From the NCBI RefSeq assembly GCF_037137075.1, contig NZ_JBBBNV010000004.1:124001-188000 (forward strand): a stretch of 64,000 nt of DNA, read 5' to 3'. The first letter of the stretch is position 1; the number at the start of each line of letters is the position of its first letter. This document shows positions 27,766 to 36,438 of the stretch, one piece after another. A program made the position numbers and the translations under genes. This stretch comes from JBBBNV01 sp037137075. Its GTDB lineage: Bacteria > Bacillota > Bacilli > Paenibacillales > NBRC-103111. The notes beneath the pieces are model-generated. The model was not told where the DNA came from, did no database searches, and saw only the letters and a program-made list of their open reading frames with translations.

Positions 27766-27794
27766 GGCCTGCGCATTTCGTGCAGGCTTTTTTT
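27766..27794 (+). terminator. Terminator downstream of the FAD oxidoreductase
   Basis: GCCTGC pairs with GCAGGC, followed by seven T. It lies 136 bases after the stop codon; nothing else is seen in 27631-27765. Confidence 0.75.
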
Positions 27795-27895
27795 CTTCAA
27801 TTTCACAATTAGCTGCCCGGCCGCGGCCATGCATCCTGATTTATTGACATATCTTAAAAAATTAAAAATAACTCAGTTATGCGTTGAACCTGAAC

Positions 27896-27942
27896 GTCAA
27901 AAGACGGAAAGGAAGCCTTTCTTGCCAGTCTTTCTTTTTGAC
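27896..27942 (+). terminator. Second hairpin before the TPR gene
   Basis: Outer arms GTCAAAAGAC and GTCTTTCTTTTTGAC enclose an inner GGAAAGG/CCTTTC stem. The T-rich 3' arm makes it a possible terminator or attenuator. The rest of 27795-28036 shows no gene. Confidence 0.4.
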
Positions 27943-28036
27943 CTATGAGATATTATATAACCCGGGCTCATGGCAATTCCTGCTATGAACAGGTATGATA
28001 TACATAATGAAAACATTGGAAATTTGAGGGGGAATT

Positions 28037-28702
28037 ATGAGTAAATTTATTCTGTTTTCACTGTTATGGTGGCTGACGGGGAATCCGTTTATTGCAATTG
28101 TCGTCTTGCTGGTTATTATATATGTGCTGGATCGGCGCTTTGTCGGGCTGACCCCTAGTATCGTCAAGCCGCTGCGGCGGGCACGCAAAATCAGACAGCT
28201 GCGGGAGGAGCTTGCTCTCAGTCCGCATCATACGTCCAACAAGCTGGAGCTGGCCAGACTGCTGATGGAGAAGAAACGGTTTGACGAAGCCGCCGGGCTG
28301 CTGGAGCAGGTGCTGCAGGTGATGGAGGACTCGGCCGATGTGCGCAGCGAGCTGGGCATATGCGAGCTTCGAAAAGGGCGTTTGGAGCAAGGAGAGGCTC
28401 TTATTGCGGAGGCCCTGGAGCTGAACCCGCGGGTGAAATACGGGGAACCCTATTTGGAGCTGGGTGAAGCGCTTGGGGGTGTCCAGCCAGAAAAAGCGAT
28501 TCGCTATTTGCAAATGTTTGGCCAGGTGAATTCGTCCTCCTGCGAGGCTTATTACAAGCTGGGCAGGCTGTACAAGAAGCTGGGCCGCAATCAGGAGGCG
28601 TCCGGCGCGTTTCGCGAGGCTATCCAGCTGTACCGGGGACTGCCGAAGTACAAGCGCCGTCACGAGCGCAAATGGGCGCTGCTGGCCCGTCTGCAGGGGT
28701 GA
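28037..28702 (+). CDS. Tetratricopeptide-repeat protein with N-terminal membrane helix
   Basis: A 221-aa protein. Residues 5-32 form one or two hydrophobic segments; the rest is helical with three to four TPR units (for example ARLLMEKKRFDEAAGLLEQVL, ELGICELRKGRLEQGEALIAEAL, YKLGRLYKKLGRNQEASGAF). TPR domains bind partner proteins, so a scaffold on the inner face of the membrane is likely. GAGGGGGA precedes the ATG. It occupies the place where B. subtilis has lytH between dtd and hisS. Confidence 0.78.
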   Translation: MSKFILFSLLWWLTGNPFIAIVVLLVIIYVLDRRFVGLTPSIVKPLRRARKIRQLREELALSPHHTSNKLELARLLMEKKRFDEAAGLLEQVLQVMEDSADVRSELGICELRKGRLEQGEALIAEALELNPRVKYGEPYLELGEALGGVQPEKAIRYLQMFGQVNSSSCEAYYKLGRLYKKLGRNQEASGAFREAIQLYRGLPKYKRRHERKWALLARLQG

Positions 28703-28748
28703 TTTGTCCGGGTGGCGCGCCGCTGCCTATAGCCGGCTGAACTCGAGC

Positions 28749-28776
28749 TTGACAAAACAAGGGAAAAACTTATAAA
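28749..28776 (+). promoter_or_regulatory. Promoter of the hisS-aspS T-box transcript
   Basis: TTGACA (28749-28754), 16 bases, TATAAA (28771-28776). Confidence 0.65.
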
Positions 28777-28782
28777 ATCGTA

Positions 28783-29178
28783 TTTAATGCGACAGGATAT
28801 ATGGATTTTATGATGGGACCAAGTACTTCATCCCCCCGTACCCAGAGAGAGCGGTCTATGGCTGCAAGCCGCTTTGCGAAGAATGAAGGAAAGACTTCCC
28901 GGAGAACAAAAGGTGAAATGCGGTGCGGAAGCAGGCTTATCCAACGGCCTGAATACGACGCGGCGCAAACTAGCTTTCTTGCGTAGACGGGCGTTAACCG
29001 TAGAGTGCGAATCGTGTTATTCCGATCCTCCGGCAGCTTGCCGAAGATGGTGATGCTGGCCTAGGCGTCATGGAAGGAATACGTACAGCGGTTCGAATGT
29101 GGGTGGTACCACGGGTGATTCAGTTGAACTCAATCCCTCGTCCCTGGCAGCAATACGTCAGGGGCGGGGGATTTTTTG
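28783..29178 (+). promoter_or_regulatory. T-box leader of hisS-aspS, probably tRNA-Asp responsive
   Basis: The T-box element TGGGTGGTACCACG is at 29100-29113 and is followed by the terminator stem CCCTCGTCCCTG / CAGGGGCGGGGG with six T (29135-29177). Upstream, the stem I signature AGAGAGCGG occurs near 28850. The best specifier candidate is GAC (28893-28895) in GGAAAGACTTCCCGGAG, an Asp codon. The UGGU that reads the tRNA end fits G73 of tRNA-Asp by wobble but not C73 of tRNA-His. Uncharged tRNA would stabilise the antiterminator and allow hisS-aspS transcription. Confidence 0.88.
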
Positions 29179-29218
29179 CTATATCCTCAACATCCGCTAA
29201 TAGTCAGGAGGACATTCG

Positions 29219-30475
29219 ATGAGCTTTCAAAAGCCAAAGGGTACGCAGGACCTGCTCCCGGGCACAGTGGAGAAGTGGCAGGCGCTGGAAGACAAGGCGC
29301 GTGACATATGCCGGCGGTTTAACTATAAAGAAATCCGCACTCCGATTTTTGAGCATACCGAGCTGTTTCAGCGCGGTGTCGGCGATACGACGGACATCGT
29401 CGAGAAGGAGATGTACACCTTTACGGACAAAGGCAACCGCAGCATCAGCCTGAGGCCCGAGGGTACAGCGGGCGCTGTGCGTGCGTATGTGGAGAATAAG
29501 CTGTACGGAGATCCCGATATGGCCAAGCTGTTCTATATCGGTCCGATGTTCCGCTACGAGCAGCCCCAGGCGGGACGCTACCGCCAGTTTCACCAGTTCG
29601 GGATCGAAGCTATCGGCTCCGAGGACCCGGGAATTGATGCGGAAGTCATTGCCATGGGCTACTTGTTCTACAAGGAGCTTGGCTTGAAAAACGTGCGCGT
29701 CGAGATTAACTCGGTCGGCACTCCGGCATGCCGTCAAGCATACCGCGAGGCGCTGCAGGCGTTTTTTGCTCCGGTCAAGGACAAATTAAGTAAAGAAAGC
29801 CAGTCCCGCTTTGACCGTAACCCGATGCGGATACTGGACAGCAAGCAGGACCAAGCGTACTGTGAGGGAGCTCCATCAATTCTGGATTTTCTGGATGAGG
29901 AGTGCCGGACGCACTTTGCCAAGGTGCAGCAGCATCTGACTGCCATGGGCATCGAGTTTGTGGTCAATCCGCGGATGGTGCGCGGTCTGGATTACTATAC
30001 CCACACCGCATTCGAGTACAAGGCGGAAGGGATCGGCAGCATTGATACGATTAGCGGAGGCGGACGCTACAACGGCCTCGTTTCCCAAATCGGCGGCGAG
30101 GACAAGCCCGGTGTCGGGTTCGGCATCGGACTGGAGCGCGTGCTGCTCATTCTGGATACGCAGCAGGTGGAGCTTCCGGCTGCGAAGCCGCTTGATGTAT
30201 TTCTGGTTTCGCTCGGGGAGCAGGCTGATGATGAGCTGACGCGTCTGCTGTTTGAGCTCCGTTCAGAAGGGCTGCTGGCGGAGAAGGATTATCAAGGGCG
30301 CAAAATCAAAGGCCAGATGAAGGCCGCGGATCGCCTGCAGGCCCGTTACGTAGCCATTCTCGGCGACGATGAGCTGGCCCGCGGCGAGATTCAGCTGAAG
30401 GATATGGCGGGGCGAGAGCAAACGAACATACCGCTTGCCGATGTAACAGCCATACTGAAGGACAAACTAAACTAA
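29219..30475 (+). CDS. hisS: Histidyl-tRNA synthetase
   Basis: A 418-aa class II synthetase. Start MSFQKPKGTQDLLPG, motif 2 region MFRYEQPQAGRYRQFHQFG, the histidine-specific RGLDYYTHTAFEY and motif 3 GVGFGIGLERVLL are in place, then the anticodon-binding domain. Its expression is under the T-box leader just upstream, shared with aspS 28 bases downstream. Confidence 0.97.
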   Translation: MSFQKPKGTQDLLPGTVEKWQALEDKARDICRRFNYKEIRTPIFEHTELFQRGVGDTTDIVEKEMYTFTDKGNRSISLRPEGTAGAVRAYVENKLYGDPDMAKLFYIGPMFRYEQPQAGRYRQFHQFGIEAIGSEDPGIDAEVIAMGYLFYKELGLKNVRVEINSVGTPACRQAYREALQAFFAPVKDKLSKESQSRFDRNPMRILDSKQDQAYCEGAPSILDFLDEECRTHFAKVQQHLTAMGIEFVVNPRMVRGLDYYTHTAFEYKAEGIGSIDTISGGGRYNGLVSQIGGEDKPGVGFGIGLERVLLILDTQQVELPAAKPLDVFLVSLGEQADDELTRLLFELRSEGLLAEKDYQGRKIKGQMKAADRLQARYVAILGDDELARGEIQLKDMAGREQTNIPLADVTAILKDKLN

Positions 30476-30502
30476 ACCAAGCCAACTAGGGGGAAATTTA
30501 CC

Positions 30503-32281
30503 ATGTTATTGAAAACACATCATTGCGGGGCACTCGGTTTATCGAATGTCGGAGAAACCGTTATTTTGAACGGCTGGGTTCAGCGCCGCCGCGATTTTGG
30601 CGGATTGCTGTTTATCGATCTTCGCGACCGCAGCGGTCTTATCCAGATCGTATTCAACCCGGATTTCAGCGGAGAGGCACTGGCAATCGCGGATCGTGCC
30701 CGTAATGAGTATGTGCTCTCTGTTAAGGGAACCGTTGTTGAACGGGACGACGAAACGAAGAACGCCAATTTGGCTACCGGCGAAATTGAAGTGCGCGTAA
30801 CGGAAATTGAAGTACTGAACGCAGCCAAAAACCCGCCGTTCTTCATTGAGGACGGCATTGAAATCGATGAATCGCTGCGCCTGAAATACCGTTATCTGGA
30901 TCTGCGCCGTCCGGAAATGCAGCGTACGTTGATGCTGCGTTCCAAAGCAGCCAAAGTATTCCGTGATTTCCTGGACGGGGAAGGCTTCATCGATGTGGAA
31001 ACCCCGATTTTGACCAAAAGCTCGCCAGAAGGCGCACGCGACTATCTGGTGCCAAGCCGTGTGCACCCGGGCGAATTTTTTGCCCTGCCGCAATCGCCGC
31101 AAATTTACAAGCAGCTGTTGATGGTCAGCGGCCTGGAGCGCTATTATCAAATCGCGCGCTGCTTCCGGGATGAGGACCTTCGGGCAGACCGTCAGCCGGA
31201 GTTTACCCAGGTGGACATCGAGACCTCGTTCCTCTCGCAGGAGCAGCTGCTGGAAATGCTGGAGCGCCTGGTTATACGCCTGATGCGTGAAACCCGAGGC
31301 CTCGATATTGCAGCGCCGTTCCAGCGCATTACGTATGCCGATGCGATGAATTTGTACGGCTCCGATAAGCCGGACCTCCGCTTCGGGCTGCAGCTTGTGG
31401 ATTTGACCGACCTTGTCGCAAACAGCGGTGTGCAGGTATTCGCAACCGTCGCCAAAAAAGGCGGACAAATTAAAGCGATTAACGCCAAAGGCTGCGGCGG
31501 CTGGAGCCGGAAAGAAATCGATGACCTGCTGCCGTTCGCACAGCGTTACGGAGCGAAAGGTCTGGCATGGATTCAAGTGAAGGACGGCGAAATGAAAGGG
31601 CCGATCGTGAAGTTCTTCAGCGAGGAAGAGCTGGCTGCCCTGAAAGAGCGCATGAACGCCGAAGAAGGCGACCTGCTGCTGTTCTCCGCCGACAGCGCCA
31701 AGGTTGTAGCGGACGTACTGGGCAACCTTCGCCTCAAAATCGGCCGTGACCTCGGACTGATTAACGAGCAAGAGTACAAGTTTGCTTGGGTCGTGGACTT
31801 CCCGCTCCTGGAGTATGATGAAGAAGCAAAACGCCATGTCGCGCTTCACCATCCGTTCACCCGTCCGAAGGATGAGGACCTGCATTACTTCGACACCGAG
31901 CCGGTAAAAATCCGTGCGCAAGCGTACGATTTGGTGCTGAACGGCTACGAGGTCGGCGGCGGGTCGCTGCGGATATTCAAACGGGATGTACAGGAAAAAA
32001 TGTTCGCGGCGCTCGGCTTCTCCAAAGAGGAAGCTGCCGATAAATTCGGCTTCCTGCTGGAGGCCTTTGAATACGGGACGCCTCCGCACGGCGGCTTCGC
32101 CTTTGGCTTTGACCGCTTGGTGATGCTCATTTCCGGCGCAAACAACCTGCGCGAGACGATTGCCTTCCCGAAAACGGCGAGTGCGACCGATTTGCTGATG
32201 GATGCGCCGTCCACGGTAGATGCGAAGCAGCTGGAGGACTTGTCTATCCGGACCGCGCTGCGTCAGCCATCCGGGAAGTAA
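30503..32281 (+). CDS. aspS: Aspartyl-tRNA synthetase
   Basis: A 592-aa bacterial-type class II synthetase. An N-terminal OB-fold for the anticodon (LNGWVQRRRDFGGLLFIDLRD), motif 2 (FRDEDLRADRQPEFTQVD), a GAD insertion domain in the middle and motif 3 (GFAFGFDRLVML) are present. AGGGGGAA precedes ATG 30503. Probably a two-gene operon with hisS. Confidence 0.97.
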   Translation: MLLKTHHCGALGLSNVGETVILNGWVQRRRDFGGLLFIDLRDRSGLIQIVFNPDFSGEALAIADRARNEYVLSVKGTVVERDDETKNANLATGEIEVRVTEIEVLNAAKNPPFFIEDGIEIDESLRLKYRYLDLRRPEMQRTLMLRSKAAKVFRDFLDGEGFIDVETPILTKSSPEGARDYLVPSRVHPGEFFALPQSPQIYKQLLMVSGLERYYQIARCFRDEDLRADRQPEFTQVDIETSFLSQEQLLEMLERLVIRLMRETRGLDIAAPFQRITYADAMNLYGSDKPDLRFGLQLVDLTDLVANSGVQVFATVAKKGGQIKAINAKGCGGWSRKEIDDLLPFAQRYGAKGLAWIQVKDGEMKGPIVKFFSEEELAALKERMNAEEGDLLLFSADSAKVVADVLGNLRLKIGRDLGLINEQEYKFAWVVDFPLLEYDEEAKRHVALHHPFTRPKDEDLHYFDTEPVKIRAQAYDLVLNGYEVGGGSLRIFKRDVQEKMFAALGFSKEEAADKFGFLLEAFEYGTPPHGGFAFGFDRLVMLISGANNLRETIAFPKTASATDLLMDAPSTVDAKQLEDLSIRTALRQPSGK

Positions 32282-32322
32282 TTGTCCCGCAAGAAGGAAA
32301 ACGAAACGAAAGGGTGACTCAC

Positions 32323-33084
32323 ATGCTGCACCAATTTTCCCGCACGGAGCTGGCCATCGGCCCGGAAGGGCTTGATGTTATGCGCGGCAGCACAGTAGCT
32401 GTGCTCGGTATTGGCGGGGTCGGTTCGATTGCGGCTGAAGCGCTTGCCCGTACGGGGGTAGGCCGGATTATCCTGATCGACAAGGATGTTGTTGACATTA
32501 CTAATGTCAACCGGCAGGTGCACGCACTGGTGACGACGGTCGGACAACCGAAGGCGGAGCTGATGCGGGACCGCATTTTACAGATTAATCCCGAGTGCGA
32601 TGCCATTGCGCTCAAAATGTTTTACACGGAAGAGACCTATGGCAAGCTCTTTGAATATCCGATTGATTATGTGCTGGATGCGTCCGATACCATCTCGTAC
32701 AAAATTCATCTCATCAAGCAGTGCTTGCGCCGTAAAATCCCGATCATTTCGTCCATGGGCGCCGCGAATAAAATGGATCCGACCCGGTTCCAGGTTGCGG
32801 ACATTTCCAAAACGTCCGTCGATCCGATGGCCCGTGTCATCCGGCTGAAGCTGCGTAAGGAAGGGATTAAAAAAGGGGTTAAGGTCGTCTTCTCCACGGA
32901 GGAGCCGTTAAAGCCGCGGGTGGACGTGACTCAGCGTATCGTTCCCGAGAACGCTCCTGAGATTCGCAAAGCCCAGCAGCCTCCGGCAAGCAACGCGTTT
33001 GTGCCTCCGGTGGCCGGCCTCATCATGGTGAGCGTAGCGGTGAGGGAACTACTGAAAAAAGCAGACAAGCAGCGCGGCAGCTAG
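32323..33084 (+). CDS. tcdA: tRNA threonylcarbamoyladenosine dehydratase TcdA
   Basis: A 253-aa E1-like (ThiF/MoeB fold) enzyme that cyclises t6A-37 to ct6A in ANN-decoding tRNAs. The nucleotide loop GIGGVGS (about 29-35), DKDVVDITNVNRQ and DASDTISYK are visible. ATG 32323 follows AAGGGTGA at six bases; the in-frame GTG 32314 lies inside that site. B. subtilis has the homologue yrvM at the same place after aspS. Confidence 0.92.
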   Translation: MLHQFSRTELAIGPEGLDVMRGSTVAVLGIGGVGSIAAEALARTGVGRIILIDKDVVDITNVNRQVHALVTTVGQPKAELMRDRILQINPECDAIALKMFYTEETYGKLFEYPIDYVLDASDTISYKIHLIKQCLRRKIPIISSMGAANKMDPTRFQVADISKTSVDPMARVIRLKLRKEGIKKGVKVVFSTEEPLKPRVDVTQRIVPENAPEIRKAQQPPASNAFVPPVAGLIMVSVAVRELLKKADKQRGS

Positions 33085-33157
33085 ACGGTTCCGGAGGATG
33101 GGCATTGCGCACGGCGCCGTAGCGTCGCAGGTAAAGAAGTCCGCTGCATCAGAACAA

Positions 33158-33226
33158 GCTCTTTGCTCCGGGAATTTGGCGTGGTACATACGCCGCAGTT
33201 CCCGGACAGGGGGCTTTTTCGTATGA
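33158..33226 (+). terminator. Terminator after tcdA
   Basis: TCCGGGAA pairs with TTCCCGGA, with an inner GGCG/CGCC and an outer AGCTC/GGGCT stem, then five T. Closes the hisS-aspS-tcdA unit. Bases 33227-33295 show nothing further. Confidence 0.75.
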
Positions 33227-33295
33227 TCAGGTTATTCGGTGTTTACCAGGTAGCCTGTATGCGGTCAGGCGTTTGAGCATCGCGGGTGGCCTGAG

Positions 33296-33325
33296 TGGTC
33301 AGCATGCGCCGCAATGAAGTACAAT
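33296..33325 (+). promoter_or_regulatory. Candidate promoter of rarA
   Basis: TGGTCA (33296-33301), 18 bases, TACAAT (33320-33325). Moderate match only. Confidence 0.35.
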
Positions 33326-33401
33326 GGAAGAATGGGAATAACAGCTGCTTAGTTGAACAAAGCCGGTATTGAAGCAAATTGTTGACAAAGAGGAGAGCGA
33401 C

Positions 33402-34709
33402 ATGGATTTATTCACCTTTCAGGCCGATCAGCAGCCGGAGAACAAGCTGCTTGCCGATCGTATTCGTCCGGCGGCGCTGGATGAATATATCGGACAAGAG
33501 CATATTCTGGGACCGGGGAAGCTGCTTCGTCGGGCTATTGAGGCGGACCGGGTTTCTTCCATTGTACTGTACGGTCCTCCAGGCTGCGGCAAAACAACAC
33601 TGGCGCATATCATTTCCCGCCATACAGCCGGGGAATTTGTGAAGCTGAACGCCGTTGACGCTTCCGTCAAGGACGTTCGGGACGTTATCGAGCAGGCGGA
33701 AAATACGAAGGCGCTGTACGGAAAAAAAACCATTTTGTTTCTGGACGAGGTTCACCGCTTCAACACAGCCCGTCAGGACGCGCTGCTGCCTGCCATTGAG
33801 CAGGGGATTCTCATTTTTATCGGGGCCACGACAGAGAACCCGTTTCATCATGTGAACGGAGCGCTCTTGTCGCGATCTACGCTTTTCCAGCTGCAGCCCT
33901 TGACTCCGGCACATGCGCTGGATGCGATGCGGCGGGCGCTGAAGGACCGGGAACGCGGACTCGGCTTTCTGGATATTCAGGCCGATGAAGAAGCGCTGCA
34001 GCATATATCCCGGATGGCCGGCGGGGACATACGCCGGGCGTTGAATGCGCTGGAGCTTGCGGTGCTTACGACCGCGCCCTCCTCGGACGGTGTCATTCAT
34101 TTGACGCTGGAGGCGGCGGAAGAATCGATTCGCCGGCCGAGTGTACAGGCCGATCCGTCAGCCCAGTATGATGTGCTGTCCGCCTTCCACAAAAGCGTGC
34201 GCGGTTCCAGCGATGCGGCGCTGTACTGGTTTCTGTATGCGGTGGAGAAGCTGGGCATGGACCCGATGACCTTCCTGCGCCGTTTAATCGTAGCCTGCAG
34301 CGAGGATATTGGCCTGGCAAATCCGCAGGCGATGGTTCAGGCGGTGACGGCGATGGATGCTTATCACAAAATCGGCTGGCCGGAATCCAAATATGTGATT
34401 GCCCAAGCAATTTTGTTTGCGGTCGAAAGCCCCAAATCCAATGCGATGGCCATGGCAATTGACAAGGCCATGCGCCTGATGGATGAGCCCGGCGCAGGTG
34501 CGGTGCCCCTGCATCTGCGTGATGCCCATTACAGCGGCGCGAAGCAGCTCGGTCATGTAGGTTATCAGTACCCGCATAATTATCCCGGCCATTATGTGGA
34601 CCAGCAATATTTCCCGGATGCAATCAAGCATACCGTCATTTATGAAGCGACCGAGCAGGGGATGGAGGACAAAATCCGCCAAAATCAGCAGCGTCGCCGG
34701 AAACGGTAG
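33402..34709 (+). CDS. rarA: Replication-associated recombination protein RarA (MgsA)
   Basis: A 435-aa AAA+ ATPase acting at stalled replication forks. It begins MDLFTFQADQQPENKLLADR, with Walker A GPPGCGKT (58-65), Walker B ILFLDEVHRF, sensor GATTENPF and the C-terminal tetramerisation domain (LIVACSEDIGLANPQA, HYSGAKQLGHVGYQYPHNY). GAGGAG precedes ATG 33402; the in-frame ATG 33369 lacks a site. B. subtilis yrvN has the same neighbour. Confidence 0.95.
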   Translation: MDLFTFQADQQPENKLLADRIRPAALDEYIGQEHILGPGKLLRRAIEADRVSSIVLYGPPGCGKTTLAHIISRHTAGEFVKLNAVDASVKDVRDVIEQAENTKALYGKKTILFLDEVHRFNTARQDALLPAIEQGILIFIGATTENPFHHVNGALLSRSTLFQLQPLTPAHALDAMRRALKDRERGLGFLDIQADEEALQHISRMAGGDIRRALNALELAVLTTAPSSDGVIHLTLEAAEESIRRPSVQADPSAQYDVLSAFHKSVRGSSDAALYWFLYAVEKLGMDPMTFLRRLIVACSEDIGLANPQAMVQAVTAMDAYHKIGWPESKYVIAQAILFAVESPKSNAMAMAIDKAMRLMDEPGAGAVPLHLRDAHYSGAKQLGHVGYQYPHNYPGHYVDQQYFPDAIKHTVIYEATEQGMEDKIRQNQQRRRKR

Positions 34710-34800
34710 CATCCCGTAAATCCCGAGTCCCGGGCTTGTTGTTGTCCTATCGACAATAGGCCGGACAATAGCCGAAGAAAGGGTACGCTCCTGAAAAGGA

Positions 34801-34961
34801 GTGGTAGAACTGCAGGTTACAATCGATCGGGATGATTTGGAGACTTTAAAGGACGGGGCGTTAGGCTGGGCGTGTATTGGGCCCGTTTTGCAGCAAATCC
34901 GGTGCGGATGGACGATTATATCCGCAGCCATCCCGAACCGTTTGTGAAGATAGCGCAATAA
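34801..34961 (+). pseudogene. Small frameshifted reading frame
   Basis: From 34801 one frame encodes VTIDRDDLETLKDGALG-like sequence, which runs on to a stop at 34947 as unlikely residues. From about 34872 a frame shifted by one base encodes YWARFAANPVRMDDYI then RSHPEPFVKIAQ and stops at 34959-34961. The two parts look like one small protein of about 52 residues broken by a missing base near 34863-34871. It could also be a sequencing error or two unrelated chance frames. AAAAGGA abuts the GTG at 34801, leaving no spacer, so the true start is unclear. Confidence 0.35.
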
Positions 34962-34983
34962 CGAATAACAAGGTACTTGCAAA

Positions 34984-35032
34984 AAAGAAAGCGAACCTGT
35001 CAGTTCTCTGCTGACGGGCCCGCTTTCTTTTT
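34984..35032. terminator. Bidirectional terminator between rarA side and mnmA
   Basis: AAAGAAAGCG pairs with CGCTTTCTTT, with an inner CCTGTCAG/CTGACGGG stem. A-run on the left and T-run on the right, so it serves convergent transcripts from both strands. Confidence 0.85.
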
Positions 35033-35055
35033 GAATCATATAGATCAGGGAACGC

Positions 35056-36180
35056 CTAGGATTTAGCCGTCTCGTAAGGAGAAGGAAGCACTTTGCTGAC
35101 GGCATCGATTGTTCCACCGCCCAAACAAACATCCCCGTCATAAAATACGACAGCCTGCCCCGGCGTAACAGCTTTTTGCTGCTGATCGAACAGCACGTCC
35201 GCCGTACCGTCCGCGCGGAAGGTGAGGGTGACCCCTTGATCCGGCTGGCGGTAACGGAATTTAGCCGTACAGCGTACGGGCGTCCCGGCCTCCGGTCGTA
35301 CAGGATGAATCCAGTTGATGCCGGAAGCGGCCAACGCGGTGGAGTATAGGGCCGGGTGCTTGTCCCCTTGGGCCACATACAAAATGTTAGCCTCCAAATC
35401 CTTGTCCACCACAAACCACGGCTCCCCTGTGCCGGACCCGCCGATACCCAGTCCTTGACGCTGGCCGAGCGTATAGTACATCAGGCCGTCATGCTTGCCC
35501 TTGACTTCCCCGTTCAGGGTGCGGATTTGGCCGCTTTGGGCCGGCAAATAGTTTTGCAGGAACTGCTTGAAGTCGCGTTCTCCGATGAAACAGATGCCCG
35601 TGCTGTCCTTTTTCTTCGCCGTAGCCAGTCCGGCTTCTTCGGCAATGCGGCGAACCTCCGGCTTCGGCAGGTGTCCAATCGGGAACATCGCCTTAGCCAG
35701 CTGCTTCTGGTTCAGGGCATGCAGGAAGTACGTCTGATCCTTGCCCGAATCCACCCCGCGCAGCAGCTCGAATCGGCCGTCCTGCTCCTTCACCCGGGCA
35801 TAATGGCCGGTGGCCAAGTAGTCCGCCCCAAGGTCCAGCGCTTTTTGCAGAAATTCCCCGAATTTGATTTCGCGATTGCACATCACGTCGGGATTTGGCG
35901 TGCGTCCTTTGCGGTATTCGTCGAGAAAGTACGAGAACACTTTGTCGTAATATTGCTTTTCGAAGTTTACTGTATAAAAAGGAATGCCGATTTGCCCGCA
36001 GACGCGCCGGACATCTTCGGCGTCTTCCTCCGCCGTGCAATGCCCGAATTCGTCGGTGTCATCCCAGTTTTTCATAAAAATGCCGATTACATCATATCCC
36101 TGCTGCTTGAGCAGGTACGCGGTGACGGACGAATCGACGCCCCCCGACATACCTACCACCACACGAACAGAACGGTTCAT
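35056..36180 (-). CDS. mnmA: tRNA-specific 2-thiouridylase MnmA
   Basis: A 374-aa enzyme placing sulfur on U34 of tRNA-Lys, -Glu and -Gln. The PP-loop GMSGGVDSS (10-18) and both catalytic cysteines, Cys101 (NPDVMCN) and Cys197 (STGICFIGER), are present. ATG 36180 is chosen because AAAGGTG is nine bases upstream; the GTG at 36192 lies within that site. It needs sulfur from a cysteine desulfurase, and such a gene is encoded 700 bases away on the other strand. In B. subtilis the order is cymR-yrvO-trmU, all one way, so mnmA has been inverted or moved here. Confidence 0.96.
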   Translation of the reverse strand: MNRSVRVVVGMSGGVDSSVTAYLLKQQGYDVIGIFMKNWDDTDEFGHCTAEEDAEDVRRVCGQIGIPFYTVNFEKQYYDKVFSYFLDEYRKGRTPNPDVMCNREIKFGEFLQKALDLGADYLATGHYARVKEQDGRFELLRGVDSGKDQTYFLHALNQKQLAKAMFPIGHLPKPEVRRIAEEAGLATAKKKDSTGICFIGERDFKQFLQNYLPAQSGQIRTLNGEVKGKHDGLMYYTLGQRQGLGIGGSGTGEPWFVVDKDLEANILYVAQGDKHPALYSTALAASGINWIHPVRPEAGTPVRCTAKFRYRQPDQGVTLTFRADGTADVLFDQQQKAVTPGQAVVFYDGDVCLGGGTIDAVSKVLPSPYETAKS

Positions 36181-36220
36181 GCGGATCGCCACCTTTCTTG
36201 CAAGCTTTTGTCATCCCCCG

Positions 36221-36248
36221 ATTGTATCATATATATGGCGGTTTACAA
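36221..36248 (-). promoter_or_regulatory. Promoter of mnmA
   Basis: On the minus strand TTGTAA (36248-36243), 16 bases, TACAAT (36226-36221) preceded by TGA as extended -10. The remaining 36249-36438 region must hold the divergent cymR promoter; a TATGAT at 36298-36303 is the only weak candidate. Confidence 0.45.
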
Positions 36249-36438
36249 AAATATTTTCATAGAGATGTCAATGTTTTTATACCACTCTGCTAGGGATTAT
36301 GATAACATAAACGGTAAAGCTCTGCGTCATGTCTTGATATTCCGCCTTTCGGGAATGCTAATTTTGTGCGGAAAGCAGGTTCAAAGCGCGGCTGCTTTAC
36401 TAAATGAAACTTATTCGCAGCTTAAATGAGGTGTACCT

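Noticed and set aside
27712..27948. 78-codon open frame between the FAD and TPR genes
   Set aside because: It spans a terminator and a hairpin and lacks a ribosome binding site.
33085..33401. Possible 6S RNA between tcdA and rarA
   Set aside because: B. subtilis has a 6S RNA near aspS-yrvM, but here I see only one compact terminator hairpin, not a long rod with a central bubble.
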